From positions 1 to 64,000 of the forward strand of contig NZ_JABWDV010000381.1 in NCBI RefSeq assembly GCF_013362995.1: DNA of 64,000 bases, given 5' to 3'. The stretch is from Streptomyces sp. TRM64462. GTDB taxonomy: Bacteria > Actinomycetota > Actinomycetes > Streptomycetales > Streptomycetaceae. The position numbers and the translations under genes were made by a program. The notes under the pieces are model-generated. The model did not search any database, was not told the DNA's origin, and worked only from the letters and a program-made list of their open reading frames with translations. Below, one piece after another: positions 34,009-45,116 of this stretch; the stretch's first letter is position 1; every line of letters begins with the position of its first letter.

Positions 34009-35166
34009 GTGGAACGTCGCAGTTTCCTGCGTGGAGCGGTCGCCGGCGGCACCGCAGCGGCCTTCGGCTACACCCTGATGCAGGGCGCGGCCTACGCGGC
34101 CCCCGCCCAGCCCGGCCCCGGCCCGTACGGTGCGCTCGGCGCCGCGGACGCCAACGGCATCCAGCTCCCGGCCGGCTTCACCAGCCGGGTCATAGCCCGC
34201 TCCGGCCAGAACGTCGGCTCCACCTCCTACAAGTGGCACAGCGCCCCCGACGGCGGCGCGTGCTTCGCCGACGGCTCGGGCTGGATCTACGTCTCCAACT
34301 CGGAGATCTCCAGCACCGGCGGGGCGAGCGCCATCAGGTTCGACTCGTCCGGCACCATCACCAGCGCCTACCGCATCCTCTCCAACACCAACCGCAACTG
34401 CGCGGGCGGCGCGACGCCGTGGAACACCTGGCTGTCCTGCGAGGAGGTCAGCTCGGGGTACGTGTACGAGACCGACCCGTGGGGTGTGAACTCCGCCGTC
34501 CGCCGCGCCGCCATGGGCCGGTTCAACCACGAGGCGGCCGCCGCCGACCCGGTCCGCAAGGTGGTGTACCTGACCGAGGACGCGTCGGACGGCTGCTTCT
34601 ACCGGTTCGTCCCGAGCACCTGGGGCGATCTGTCGTCCGGCACCCTCCAGGTACTCAAGGCCGGCTCGGGCACGTCCGGCAGCTTCACCTGGGCGACCGT
34701 GCCCGACCCGGACGGGTCCCCGACGGCGACCCGCAAGCAGGTCTCCGGCGCGAAGCGGTTCAACGGCGGCGAGGGCTGCCACTACGCCAACGACACCGTC
34801 TGGTTCACCACCAAGGGCGACAACCGCGTCTGGCAGCTGAACCTCGCGAGCAGCACGTACGAGCTGGCCTACGACGACTCGCTGGTGTCGGGCACCGCCC
34901 CGCTCACCGGTGTCGACAACGTCACCGGCGCGTCCTCGGGCGACCTGTACGTCGCCGAGGACGGCGGCAACATGGAGATCTGCCTGATCACGCCGGACGA
35001 CGTGGTGGCGCCGTTCCTGCGGATCAACGGCCAGTCGAGCTCCGAGATCTGCGGCCCGGCGTTCTCGCCGGACGGCAAGCGGCTGTACTTCTCCAGCCAG
35101 CGCGGCACGACCGGCAGCTCGTCCGGCGGCATCACCTACGAGGTGACGGGGCCGTTCCGCGCGTAG
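34009..35166 (+). CDS. Tat-exported PhoX-like (DUF839) protein
   Basis: The 385-aa protein has a twin-arginine signal, ERRSFLRGAVAGGTAAAFGY, with cleavage near AYAAP (about residues 29-32). The mature chain follows the PhoX/DUF839 beta-propeller: NRNCAGGATPWNTWLSCEE, GRFNHEAAAADP, VYLTEDASDGCFYRF, NGGEGCHYANDTVWFTTKGD and ICGPAFSPDGKRLYFSSQ. PhoX enzymes are calcium/iron phosphatases, so extracellular phosphate-ester hydrolysis is likely but untested. GTG 34009 gives the compact signal; GTG 34003 is possible. The 3' end overlaps the convergent ArsR-type gene by 31 bp. Confidence 0.85.
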   Translation: MERRSFLRGAVAGGTAAAFGYTLMQGAAYAAPAQPGPGPYGALGAADANGIQLPAGFTSRVIARSGQNVGSTSYKWHSAPDGGACFADGSGWIYVSNSEISSTGGASAIRFDSSGTITSAYRILSNTNRNCAGGATPWNTWLSCEEVSSGYVYETDPWGVNSAVRRAAMGRFNHEAAAADPVRKVVYLTEDASDGCFYRFVPSTWGDLSSGTLQVLKAGSGTSGSFTWATVPDPDGSPTATRKQVSGAKRFNGGEGCHYANDTVWFTTKGDNRVWQLNLASSTYELAYDDSLVSGTAPLTGVDNVTGASSGDLYVAEDGGNMEICLITPDDVVAPFLRINGQSSSEICGPAFSPDGKRLYFSSQRGTTGSSSGGITYEVTGPFRA

Positions 35167-36170
35167 CGGCGCGGCCGCTCCCGAAGCTCGGGCTGGGCGC
35201 CGCCGTGCAGCAGGGCGGCGCCCAGTGGCGTCAGGGTGTGCAGCACGGAGCTGCCCTGCCGCAGGGTGACCACGAGGCCGGCGTCGCGCAGGACGCCCGC
35301 GTGCTGGCTGGCCGACGCGAGGGAGACGCCGGCGCGGCGGGCCAGCTCGCTGGTGGTGCCGCCGTGGCCTATGGCCCGCAGGACGGCGGAGCGGGTGTGG
35401 CCGACGAGCCGGCCGAGCGGCGACCCGCAGACCTCCCCGGACGCGGCCGGGGCGTCCGTGTGCGTGACCGGGTAGACGAGGACCGGCGGCAGCTCCGGGT
35501 CCCGGTACATCACGGCGGTGCCGCGGCAGAAGTACGAGGGCTGGAGCAGCAGCCCGCGTCCGTCGAGCCGCAGGTCGCGGTCGACCGGGTAGTCGGCTTC
35601 CAGGACGGGCGCGCGCCAGCGCAGCATCGGCGGCAGGGAGGCGAGCAGTTCGTCGGCGCCGCCGTCGAGCAGCGCCCGGCCGCGCACGGCCCGATCGGCC
35701 TCCACGCGTGCCTGGATGTACGTCCAGTACGGCTCGACGGCCGCCCGGTGGTAGCCGCGCAGGGCGCCCAGGAGGCGGTTGAGGGCCTCCGGGCGGCCCT
35801 CCGCGAGTGCCGCCGTCCAGGAGGGCAGCGGGGCCGCGGCGGGGCGCTCGGCGGCGAGCAGCGCCAGTTCGGTGTGGAGCCGGGCCGGCGGGGTCTCCCG
35901 TACGGCTTCGAGTGCCGTGTCGAGGCCGTGCAGGCCCTGCGGCGGAGTCAGGAAGTCCGGGAAATAGCCCCGGGCCGGGACGAGCGCGCCCAGCAGCCGC
36001 GTTTCCCCGTTCAGCCGCGTCCGCGTTTGGGAGCGCCATTCCCCGTAGACCAGGGCGCCGCGCCGGTCCCGCAAACGGTGAAAGCTGAGAACCGTTTCCC
36101 AGAGCACGTCGGGCCGGGCCGCCATCCTGACCCCGGCCAGATCGGCACCGGTGAAATGTATACGAAGCAC
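35136..36170 (-). CDS. ArsR/SmtB-type winged-helix regulator with long N-terminal domain
   Basis: The 344-aa protein has its DNA-binding domain at the C-terminus: HTRSAVLRAIGHGGTTSELA, then RRAGVSLASASQHAGVLRDA, then GLVVTLRQGSSVLHTLTPLG. An N-terminal domain of about 240 residues beginning VLRIHFTGADLAGVRMAARP is typical of a Streptomyces ArsR-like group (DUF5937 type). No cysteine metal site of classic ArsR is visible, so the signal is probably not a metal. GTG 36170 has GGTGGGGG about 5 nt upstream. It is convergent with, and overlapping, the PhoX-like gene. Confidence 0.8.
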   Translation of the reverse strand: MLRIHFTGADLAGVRMAARPDVLWETVLSFHRLRDRRGALVYGEWRSQTRTRLNGETRLLGALVPARGYFPDFLTPPQGLHGLDTALEAVRETPPARLHTELALLAAERPAAAPLPSWTAALAEGRPEALNRLLGALRGYHRAAVEPYWTYIQARVEADRAVRGRALLDGGADELLASLPPMLRWRAPVLEADYPVDRDLRLDGRGLLLQPSYFCRGTAVMYRDPELPPVLVYPVTHTDAPAASGEVCGSPLGRLVGHTRSAVLRAIGHGGTTSELARRAGVSLASASQHAGVLRDAGLVVTLRQGSSVLHTLTPLGAALLHGGAQPELRERPRRYARNGPVTS

Positions 36171-36607
36171 TGAACCCCCACCTGTTGCATCCGCAATCAC
36201 CCCCCACCGATGAGTATGCATGCCATCACAGGTTGTTACCACGGCATTTCAGCCACACTTGAAACGCGTCGCGGGCGGCGGCCCTGAACCGAAAAGCTGT
36301 ACGCCGTCGGACAGGAAACCTTCAGGACCGAGGTGGCGTGTCGGAAGACCGTGGGGGGCTTCTCGCGCCCGGCGGCGGACCTGAAAGGTTGCGGCTCTCC
36401 TGTCTGGCAGGGGTAATGGGGCGCGGTCGGCGGGTGGGGATCCGGTGGCCGCGCTCCGCCCGTTGTTTGCGGGCACCAAGCCCGGGAATTGACGCGATGT
36501 GACCCGTCCGTAAAAAGTCCGGACTTCAACTTGCCGGGAATTCAAACGGTCTTGATTCAACAGGAACTTACATTTCCGCCGGAAGTCGACCGGGGACAAA
36601 AGAGCAC
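36171..36607. other. Gene-free gap with lower GC and a possible orphan promoter
   Basis: This 437-bp gap holds the promoter of the ArsR-type gene on its left. On the right is an AT-richer stretch (36489-36600) with TTGACG at 36489-36494 and TAAAAA 16 bp later on the plus strand. No protein gene follows before the hairpin at 36608. The match to a consensus -10 is weak. Confidence 0.4.
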
Positions 36608-36640
36608 GGGGCGGACACCTCCGCACAAGGTGTCCGCCCC
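36608..36640. terminator. Bidirectional terminator downstream of ppdK
   Basis: A 13-bp perfect stem (GGGGCGGACACCT / AGGTGTCCGCCCC) with a 7-nt loop. On the minus strand it is followed by GTGCTCTTTTGTCC, a T-rich tail, so it probably ends ppdK transcripts. Confidence 0.85.
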
Positions 36641-36650
36641 GTTTCGTGGT

Positions 36651-36702
36651 ACCGGAGCCGCCGCCGATCGGTGAGGGTCGGGTGACAGACGGCGGCTCCG
36701 GT
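36651..36702. terminator. Second hairpin downstream of ppdK
   Basis: ACCGGAGCCGCCG (36651-36663) pairs with CGGCGGCTCCGGT (36690-36702), giving 13 bp with a 26-nt loop. It lies between ppdK and the terminator at 36608, giving a tandem arrangement on the minus strand. Confidence 0.65.
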
Positions 36703-36795
36703 GGCCGGGGGGTTACGCCGCGGATACGGCGGGCCGCGTCAGCGGCCGGTGGACAGCCGCCGGATCGGCGGCCGTCGACTCGAACGGCCGGTGGC

Positions 36796-39507
<2,712 letters not shown>

Positions 39508-39709
39508 GGGTCTCGACTCCTCGAGGACGACGTGGCTGCCCTGACGGCGAGGAACATACCCAGATCGAAGGCTTCTGGGTACGTACGCCTACCCGTCATA
39601 GGGGGTTAACCACCCGTCCGCCAGCAGATCGAAAGTTACGCGGCGGTTTCTGTCAGGGCGGCGGAAGGTTCACCCCTTGAACCGACATGGTCAAGAAGCC
39701 CCCAAAGAC

Positions 39710-39824
39710 CGCTCATCTGAGCGTGCACCCCGCACACTTGCCTTCAACTCTTGAACGCAAAATGAGTGGCACTCAGTGCCATCATTTGAGAAGTACACCC
39801 GCCCATTACACGCTCATCTGAGCG
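39710..39824. promoter_or_regulatory. Palindrome cluster upstream of ppdK
   Basis: Two identical 14-bp dyads CGCTCATCTGAGCG (39710-39723 and 39811-39824) flank a larger dyad. In that one AAATGA-G-TGGCAC (39760-39772) pairs with GTGCCATCATTT (39776-39787) around TCA. The whole cluster lies 200-320 bp before the ppdK start. It may be an operator set for ppdK. Confidence 0.6.
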
Positions 39825-39889
39825 CAACCCCGATCAAGGGTGGCGAGAATCACGCCGTCGCGGGGCCCGGAATCCCACGATCCGGACGC

Positions 39890-39911
39890 GCCCTGAGGGG
39901 CCCCTCAGGGC
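39890..39911 (-). terminator. Perfect palindrome downstream of dus
   Basis: GCCCTGAGGGG followed directly by its complement gives a 22-bp perfect palindrome. It lies 190 bp after the dus stop and past the 53-bp repeat; a likely transcript end or cruciform. Confidence 0.6.
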
Positions 39912-39932
39912 CCCCAGAAGCCCCGGGATCAG

Positions 39933-40156
39933 CCCCGGAGGTGTCCAGTTCGGCCTCCGCGCTGACGGCGGAGCAGTCGTACGGGACCCAATCCTCGACG
40001 CCGCCCTCGCACTGCTCGGCCCAGGGGCCTCACAGGCTTCGGGACGGCTGCGGCGGACTCCGTCCGCCGACTCGGGGCGGACCGACGGCGTGCCGCCCTC
40101 ACCCCCCGGAGGTGTCCAGTTCGGCCTCCGCGCTGACGGCGGAGCAGTCGTACGGG
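39933..40156. repeat. 53-bp exact direct repeat duplicating the 3' end of dus
   Basis: The 53 bp at 40104-40156, which encode the dus C-terminus (about SAVSAEAELDTSG), recur without change at 39933-39985. The offset is 171 bp, which keeps frame. The 118-bp spacer is unrelated and contains a hairpin CGGCGGAC-TCC-GTCCGCCG (40051-40069). The second copy lies beyond the dus stop. The rest of the 39508-40098 gap shows no gene. Confidence 0.9.
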
Positions 40157-41235
40157 TCCTTCAGCCAGCCGTCCGGGAGGACGACCCGGTTGTTTCCGGA
40201 TGTCCGGCCGCGTGGGCCGTCGGCGCCGGTGGGCCACGGCTGGTCCAGGTCCAGCTCGCTCAACTGAGCGCGCAGCTCGTCCAGGGACGACGTGACGGCC
40301 AGGCGCTTTCGCATCTCCGAGCCGACCGCGAAGCCCTTCAGGTACCAGGCCACGTGCTTGCGGAAGTCGATGACGCCCCGCGACTCGTCCCCGATCCACT
40401 CCCCCAGCAGCCGCGCGTGGCGCACCATCACGTCCGCGACCTGCCGCAGCGTCGGCGTCGCCGCCGTGCCCGTGCCCTCGAAGGCGGCCACGAGGTCGCC
40501 GAAGAGCCACGGCCGGCCGAGGCAGCCGCGGCCCACGACCACGCCGTCGCAGCCGGTCTCGCGCATCATCCGCAGGGCGTCGTCCGCCGACCAGATGTCG
40601 CCGTTGCCGAGCACCGGCACCTCCGGCACATGCTCCTTCAGCCGGGCGATGGCGTCCCAGTCGGCCGTGCCGCCGTAGTGCTGGGCGGCGGTGCGCCCGT
40701 GCAGGGCGATCGCGGTCACGCCCTCCTCGACGGCGATCCGCCCCGCGTCGAGGTACGTGATGTGGTCGTCGTCGATGCCCTTGCGCATCTTCATCGTGAC
40801 CGGCAGGTCCCCGGCGTTGGTCACCGCCTCGTGCAGGATCGCCCGCAGCAGCGGCCGCTTGTACGGCAGCGCGGAGCCGCCGCCCTTGCGGGTCACCTTC
40901 GGCACCGGGCAGCCGAAGTTCAGGTCGATGTGGTCGGCGAGGTCCTCGTCCACGATCATCCGGACCGCCTTGCCGACCGTGACCGGGTCCACTCCGTAGA
41001 GCTGGATCGACCGGGGCGTCTCCGTCTCGTCGAAGTGGATGAGCTGCATGGTCTTCTCGTTGCGCTCGACCAGCGCCCGGGTCGTGATCATCTCGCTCAC
41101 GAACAGCCCCTTGCCGCCGGAGAACTCCCGGCAGAGGGTGCGGAACGGGGCGTTGGTGATACCGGCCATCGGGGCGAGCACCACCGGCGGCTGCACGGTG
41201 TGCGGGCCGATGGAGAGGGGGCTGAACGCGGTCAT
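40099..41235 (-). CDS. dus: tRNA-dihydrouridine synthase (DusB-like)
   Basis: The 378-aa FMN enzyme reduces uridines in tRNA D-loops. It shows VLAPMAGITNAPFR, HIDLNFGCPVPKVTRKGGGSAL with the catalytic Cys, ITAIALHGRTAAQHY-type His/Arg residues and GVVVGRGCLGRPWLF for FMN phosphate. The tail ends AELDTSGG at a 53-bp repeat. ATG 41235 is chosen because GACAAT lies exactly 7 nt upstream, an arrangement shared with recO and era; ATG 41244 (MGGMTAF) overlaps that hexamer. There is no Shine-Dalgarno. Confidence 0.92.
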   Translation of the reverse strand: MTAFSPLSIGPHTVQPPVVLAPMAGITNAPFRTLCREFSGGKGLFVSEMITTRALVERNEKTMQLIHFDETETPRSIQLYGVDPVTVGKAVRMIVDEDLADHIDLNFGCPVPKVTRKGGGSALPYKRPLLRAILHEAVTNAGDLPVTMKMRKGIDDDHITYLDAGRIAVEEGVTAIALHGRTAAQHYGGTADWDAIARLKEHVPEVPVLGNGDIWSADDALRMMRETGCDGVVVGRGCLGRPWLFGDLVAAFEGTGTAATPTLRQVADVMVRHARLLGEWIGDESRGVIDFRKHVAWYLKGFAVGSEMRKRLAVTSSLDELRAQLSELDLDQPWPTGADGPRGRTSGNNRVVLPDGWLKDPYDCSAVSAEAELDTSGG

Positions 41236-41260
41236 GCCCCCCATTGTCCCGTACGTGCGC

Positions 41261-41300
41261 GTGGGCCCCGGCCGCCTCGGAAGCGGCGGCCGGGGCCCAC
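41261..41300 (-). terminator. Terminator between the DUF6243 gene and dus
   Basis: GTGGGCCCCGGCCGC pairs with its 15-base complement across a 10-nt loop, 31 bp after the DUF6243 stop and 25 bp before the dus start. It occupies the place where a dus -35 would be. Confidence 0.85.
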
Positions 41301-41330
41301 ACATCAGGGTCGGGTGTCGATGTCAGCTGT

Positions 41331-41516
41331 TCAGCTGTTCTGCTCCGGCGCACGGGTGCGCTCTCGCATCTTGCGCAGCAGCTCCTGCTTCGCGTCACCG
41401 CCGTCTGCCGTGCTGCCGGCGGCGCGGGGAGGGGCGGAGCTCTGGCCCCGGTCGCCGCGGGACAGCTTCTTGCGCTGCCCGCCCACGCCGAGCAGGTTGT
41501 TGCGGCTCTTGGCCAT
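41331..41516 (-). CDS. DUF6243 small basic protein
   Basis: The 61-aa protein starts MAKSRNNLLGVGGQRKKLSR and ends ELLRKMRERTRAPEQNS. This is the DUF6243 pattern found in Streptomyces, a small, charged, probably nucleic-acid- or ribosome-associated protein of unknown role. GAGGGAGA precedes the ATG. It is bounded by terminators on both sides, so it is monocistronic. Confidence 0.8.
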   Translation of the reverse strand: MAKSRNNLLGVGGQRKKLSRGDRGQSSAPPRAAGSTADGGDAKQELLRKMRERTRAPEQNS

Positions 41517-41680
41517 GGGGTCTCCCTCAAGGGTGAGAAGTCGTCCGAAAGGTCTCTGCAGGGCGCCATGGGCGTCAGAAGGCCCGGCGCGCTCTCACTC
41601 GTAGATCGGGAGGAAGGAGGACATGAGGGCGACGCTAGCGCGCCCTCACCGGTCAGGGCATCCGGTTTTCCGCCGACATC

Positions 41681-41729
41681 ACCCCGAGAAGCCCCCGGTT
41701 CCGCTGCGGAACCGGGGGCTTCTCGGGGT
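41681..41729 (-). terminator. Very strong terminator after glyS
   Basis: A perfect 22-bp stem (arms 41681-41702 and 41708-41729) with a GCTGC loop lies 24 bp past the glyS stop. It is the longest hairpin I found in the window. An 11-bp tandem TACGGCGTGGT follows. Confidence 0.92.
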
Positions 41730-41752
41730 ACGGCGTGGTACGGCGTGGTACG

Positions 41753-43135
41753 TCAGCAGCCGATCAGACGCGCGGCGAGGTAGCCCTGGATCTGGTCGAG
41801 AGAGACGCGCTCCTGCTTCATCGAGTCACGCTCGCGGACCGTGACCGCGTTGTCCTCGAGGGTGTCGAAGTCGACGGTGACGCAGTACGGCGTGCCGATC
41901 TCGTCCTGGCGACGGTAGCGGCGGCCGATGGCGCCCGCGTCGTCGAACTCGATGTTCCAGTTCTGCCGCAGGTCGGCGGCGAGGCCCTTGGCCTTGGGCG
42001 ACAGCTCCGGGTTGCGGGAGAGCGGCAGGACCGCGACCTTGACGGGGGCGAGGCGGTGGTCGAGCCGCAGCGAGGTGCGCTTCTCCATCTTGCCCTTGGC
42101 GTTGGGCGCCTCGTCCTCGACGTACGCGTCGAGCAGGAAGGCCAGCATGGTGCGGCCCACACCGGCGGCCGGCTCGATCACGTACGGGGTCCAGCGCTCG
42201 CCGGCGTCCTGGTCGAAGAACGACAGGTCGGTGCCGGACGCCTTGGCGTGGGCCGAGAGGTCGTAGTCGGTGCGGTTGGCGACACCCTCCAGCTCGCCCC
42301 ACTCGCTGCCGCCGAAGCGGAAGCGGTACTCGATGTCGGCGGTGCGCTTCGAGTAGTGGGAGAGCTTCTCCTTCGGGTGCTCGTACCAGCGCATGTTCTC
42401 CTCACGGAGACCCAGGCCGGTGTACCAGTTCCAGCGCTGCTCCATCCAGTACTCGTGCCACGTCTCGTCCTCGCCCGGCTTGACGAAGAACTCCATCTCC
42501 ATCTGCTCGAACTCGCGGGTGCGGAAGATGAAGTTGCCCGGAGTGATCTCGTTACGGAAGGACTTGCCCATCTGCGCGATGCCGAACGGCGGCTTCTTGC
42601 GCGAGGTCTGCTGCACCTGGCCGAAGTTGGTGAAGATGCCCTGGGCGGTCTCGGGGCGCAGGTAGGCGACGGAGCCGGAGTCCTGGGTCGGGCCGAGGTG
42701 GGTGGAGAGCAGGCCGGAGAACTGCTTGGGCTCGGTGAACGTGCCCTTGTTGCCGCAGTTGGGGCAGTTCAGGTCGGCGAGGCCGTTCTCGGGCAGGCGG
42801 CCGTGCTTCTCCTCGTACGCCTCCTCCAGGTGGTCCGCGCGGAAGCGCTTGTGGCAGGAGGTGCACTCGGTGAGCGGGTCGGTGAAGGTCGCGACGTGGC
42901 CGGAGGCCTCCCACACCTCGGAGGCCAGGATCACCGACGAGTCGATGCCGACGACGTCCTCACGGGAGGTGACCATGTAGCGCCACCACTGGCGCTTGAT
43001 GTTCTCCTTCAGCTCGACGCCGAGCGGCCCGTAGTCCCAGGCGGCGCGCTGGCCGCCGTAGATCTCACTGCAGGGGTAGACGAAGCCACGGCGCTTGCTC
43101 AGGCTGACGATGGTGTCGATCTTGTCGGCGGCCAC
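41753..43135 (-). CDS. glyS: Glycyl-tRNA synthetase, single-chain class II type
   Basis: The 460-aa homodimeric GlyRS attaches Gly to tRNA-Gly. Class II motifs appear: motif 1 around [20 protein letters not shown], motif 2 [20 protein letters not shown], and motif 3 [20 protein letters not shown] zinc-type insertion with CTSCHKRF and CPNCG lies at residues 88-130. The anticodon-binding domain is C-terminal. GTG 43135 has GAAGAGAG upstream. It is divergent from the zinc-uptake operon. Confidence 0.96.
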   Translation of the reverse strand: MAADKIDTIVSLSKRRGFVYPCSEIYGGQRAAWDYGPLGVELKENIKRQWWRYMVTSREDVVGIDSSVILASEVWEASGHVATFTDPLTECTSCHKRFRADHLEEAYEEKHGRLPENGLADLNCPNCGNKGTFTEPKQFSGLLSTHLGPTQDSGSVAYLRPETAQGIFTNFGQVQQTSRKKPPFGIAQMGKSFRNEITPGNFIFRTREFEQMEMEFFVKPGEDETWHEYWMEQRWNWYTGLGLREENMRWYEHPKEKLSHYSKRTADIEYRFRFGGSEWGELEGVANRTDYDLSAHAKASGTDLSFFDQDAGERWTPYVIEPAAGVGRTMLAFLLDAYVEDEAPNAKGKMEKRTSLRLDHRLAPVKVAVLPLSRNPELSPKAKGLAADLRQNWNIEFDDAGAIGRRYRRQDEIGTPYCVTVDFDTLEDNAVTVRERDSMKQERVSLDQIQGYLAARLIGC

Positions 43136-43240
43136 GGTGCTCTCTTCATTACGACGACGGCGAAGCGAATGCCTCAGATTAGCGGCGCGTGCACCCTCCG
43201 GATCAAATCGGTGGGTGGCTCAGGCCACTTGGGACCCTTG

Positions 43241-43278
43241 TTGACAATCGTTTCCAGAAAAGTTGAAAATGAGTGTCA
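43241..43278 (+). promoter_or_regulatory. znuA promoter with two Zur boxes
   Basis: Box 1 is TGACAATCGTTTCCA (43242-43256) and box 2 is TGAAAATGAGTGTCA (43264-43278); both fit the Streptomyces Zur pattern TGAAAATGATTTTCA. A promoter with -35 TTGACA (43241-43246), 18-bp spacer and -10 GAAAAT (43265-43270) is covered by both boxes. ATG 43278 is 7 nt after the -10. Confidence 0.85.
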
Positions 43279-44300
43279 TGAACGTACGACGCTCCATATC
43301 CGCCACCGCCGCCACCGGCGCCGCCCTCCTCGGTCTCGTCACCCTCTCCGCCTGCGGCGGCTCCTCGGGTGCGACCGGGAAGGACAAGAGCGGCAAGGAC
43401 GGCAAACTGGACGTGGTGGCGTCGTTCTACCCTATGCAGTTCCTGGCCGAGCAGATAGGCGGCGACCACGTCTCCGTCACCACCCTCACGAAGCCGGGCG
43501 CCGAACCGCACGACCTGGAACTCACCGCCCGACAGGTCGGCGAACTCGGTGAGGCCGACTACATTCTCTACCTCAAGGGCATCCAGCCCGCGGTCGACGA
43601 CGCGATCCAGCAGGCGGACGTCAAGAACAAGGTCGACGCGGCCACCCTCACCACCCTCGAAGACCACGGCGCCGAGGTCGACGGCCACGAAGGACACGAG
43701 GGCCACGAAGGCGAGACGGCGAGCGAGCACGCGGAGCACGCTGACGAACACGCCGACGAACACGGGCACGAGGATGCCGGGGCCGACCCCCACATCTGGC
43801 TGGACCCGGTGAAGTACGCCGAGGTCGCCAAGGGCGTCGGCGACTCCCTCGCCAAGGCCGACCCGGACAACGCGGCCGCGTACAAGAAGAACACCGACGA
43901 GCTGGTGAAGAAGCTCGACGCCCTGCACACCAAGTTCGACCAGGGCCTCAAGAACACCACCACCCGCACGTTCATCACCACGCACTCCGCCTTCGGCTAC
44001 CTCGCCGAGCGCTACAAGCTCGACCAGGAGGGCATCGCCGGTCTCGACCCCGAGTCCGAGCCCAGCCCCGCCCGCATCAAGCAGCTCCAGGACGTCGCGA
44101 AGAAGGACAACGTCAGCACCGTCTTCTTCGAGACGCTCGCCAGCGACAAGACCGCGAAGACCCTCGCCAAGGACACCGGCCTGAAGACGGACGTCCTGGA
44201 CCCGCTGGAGGGAATCACGAAGAAGTCCAAGGGCGCCGACTACATCGAGGTCATGGAGTCCAACCTCGTCGCGCTGCAGAAGGCGCTCGGCGCCAAGTGA
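43278..44300 (+). CDS. znuA: Zinc ABC transporter, substrate-binding lipoprotein
   Basis: The 340-aa cluster A-I binding protein has a lipobox LSAC at Cys26, then VVASFYPMQFLAEQIGGDHV. A His/Glu/Asp-rich metal loop follows (GHEGHEGHEGETASEHAEHA, about 139-158), then ADPHIWLDP, TTHSAFGYLAERY and a C-terminal LDPLEGITKKSKGADYIEVM. It captures zinc outside the membrane for ZnuB/ZnuC. No Shine-Dalgarno precedes ATG 43278, and the promoter predicts a leaderless message. ATG 43269 lies within the -10 and box 2. Zur repression is expected. Confidence 0.95.
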   Translation: MNVRRSISATAATGAALLGLVTLSACGGSSGATGKDKSGKDGKLDVVASFYPMQFLAEQIGGDHVSVTTLTKPGAEPHDLELTARQVGELGEADYILYLKGIQPAVDDAIQQADVKNKVDAATLTTLEDHGAEVDGHEGHEGHEGETASEHAEHADEHADEHGHEDAGADPHIWLDPVKYAEVAKGVGDSLAKADPDNAAAYKKNTDELVKKLDALHTKFDQGLKNTTTRTFITTHSAFGYLAERYKLDQEGIAGLDPESEPSPARIKQLQDVAKKDNVSTVFFETLASDKTAKTLAKDTGLKTDVLDPLEGITKKSKGADYIEVMESNLVALQKALGAK

Positions 44301-44349
44301 CCTGCGGAACAGCCCGGCCCTCCCGCCCCGCACACCCCCTGGAGGCACG

Positions 44350-45114
44350 GTGACCACCGAGCCCGTCATCTCGGTCGAGGCGGCGACGGCCGCGCTCGGC
44401 GCCCGCCCCGTGCTGCGCGGCGTGGACTTCACCGTCCGCCGCGGCGAGGTCGTGTCGCTGCTCGGCGCGAACGGCTCGGGCAAGTCCACCGCCGTCCGCT
44501 CGGTCATCGGCCAGGTGCCGCTCACCGGCGGCTCGGTGTCCCTGTTCGGCACCCACCTGAGCCGGTTCCGCGACTGGGCGCGGGTCGGCTACGTACCGCA
44601 GCGCACCACCGCCGCGAGCGGGGTGCCCGCGACGGTCCGCGAGGTCGTGTCGTCGGGCCGGCTGTCCCGTACGAAGCTGAGGTGGCCGTCCCGCGCCGAC
44701 CGGGCCGCCGTGGAGCGGGCCATCGAGCTGGTCGGTCTCGCCGACCGGGCCAAGGACTCGGTGTCGGCGCTCTCCGGGGGCCAGCACCAGCGGGTGCTGA
44801 TCGCGCGGGCGCTGGCCTCCGAGCCCGAGCTGCTGATCATGGACGAGCCGATGGCGGGTGTCGACCTGGCCAGCCAGGAGGTGCTCGCGGCGACCCTGCG
44901 GGAGCAGGTCGCGGGCGGTACGACCGTGCTGCTGGTGCTGCACGAGCTGGGCCCGCTGGAGCCGCTGATCAACCGCGCGGTCGTGCTGCGCGACGGCTGC
45001 GTGGTCCACGACGGGCCGCCGCCCGAGGCCGTCGGGCAGCATGCCCTGCCCGGCCACGACCACGTACATCCGCACGCGGCCGACGAGCCGCTCCGCACGG
45101 GACTGCTGACCTGA
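44350..45114 (+). CDS. znuC: Zinc ABC transporter ATP-binding protein
   Basis: The 254-aa ATPase shows Walker A LGANGSGKSTAV (about 40), signature ALSGGQHQRVLIARAL, Walker B LLIMDEPMAGVD and switch HEL. The tail GHDHVHPHAADEP is histidine-rich, a possible metal-sensing end also seen in other zinc ABC ATPases. GTG 44350 has GGAGG upstream. It is in the znuA operon, with znuB two bases downstream. Confidence 0.94.
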   Translation: MTTEPVISVEAATAALGARPVLRGVDFTVRRGEVVSLLGANGSGKSTAVRSVIGQVPLTGGSVSLFGTHLSRFRDWARVGYVPQRTTAASGVPATVREVVSSGRLSRTKLRWPSRADRAAVERAIELVGLADRAKDSVSALSGGQHQRVLIARALASEPELLIMDEPMAGVDLASQEVLAATLREQVAGGTTVLLVLHELGPLEPLINRAVVLRDGCVVHDGPPPEAVGQHALPGHDHVHPHAADEPLRTGLLT

Positions 45115-45116
45115 CC

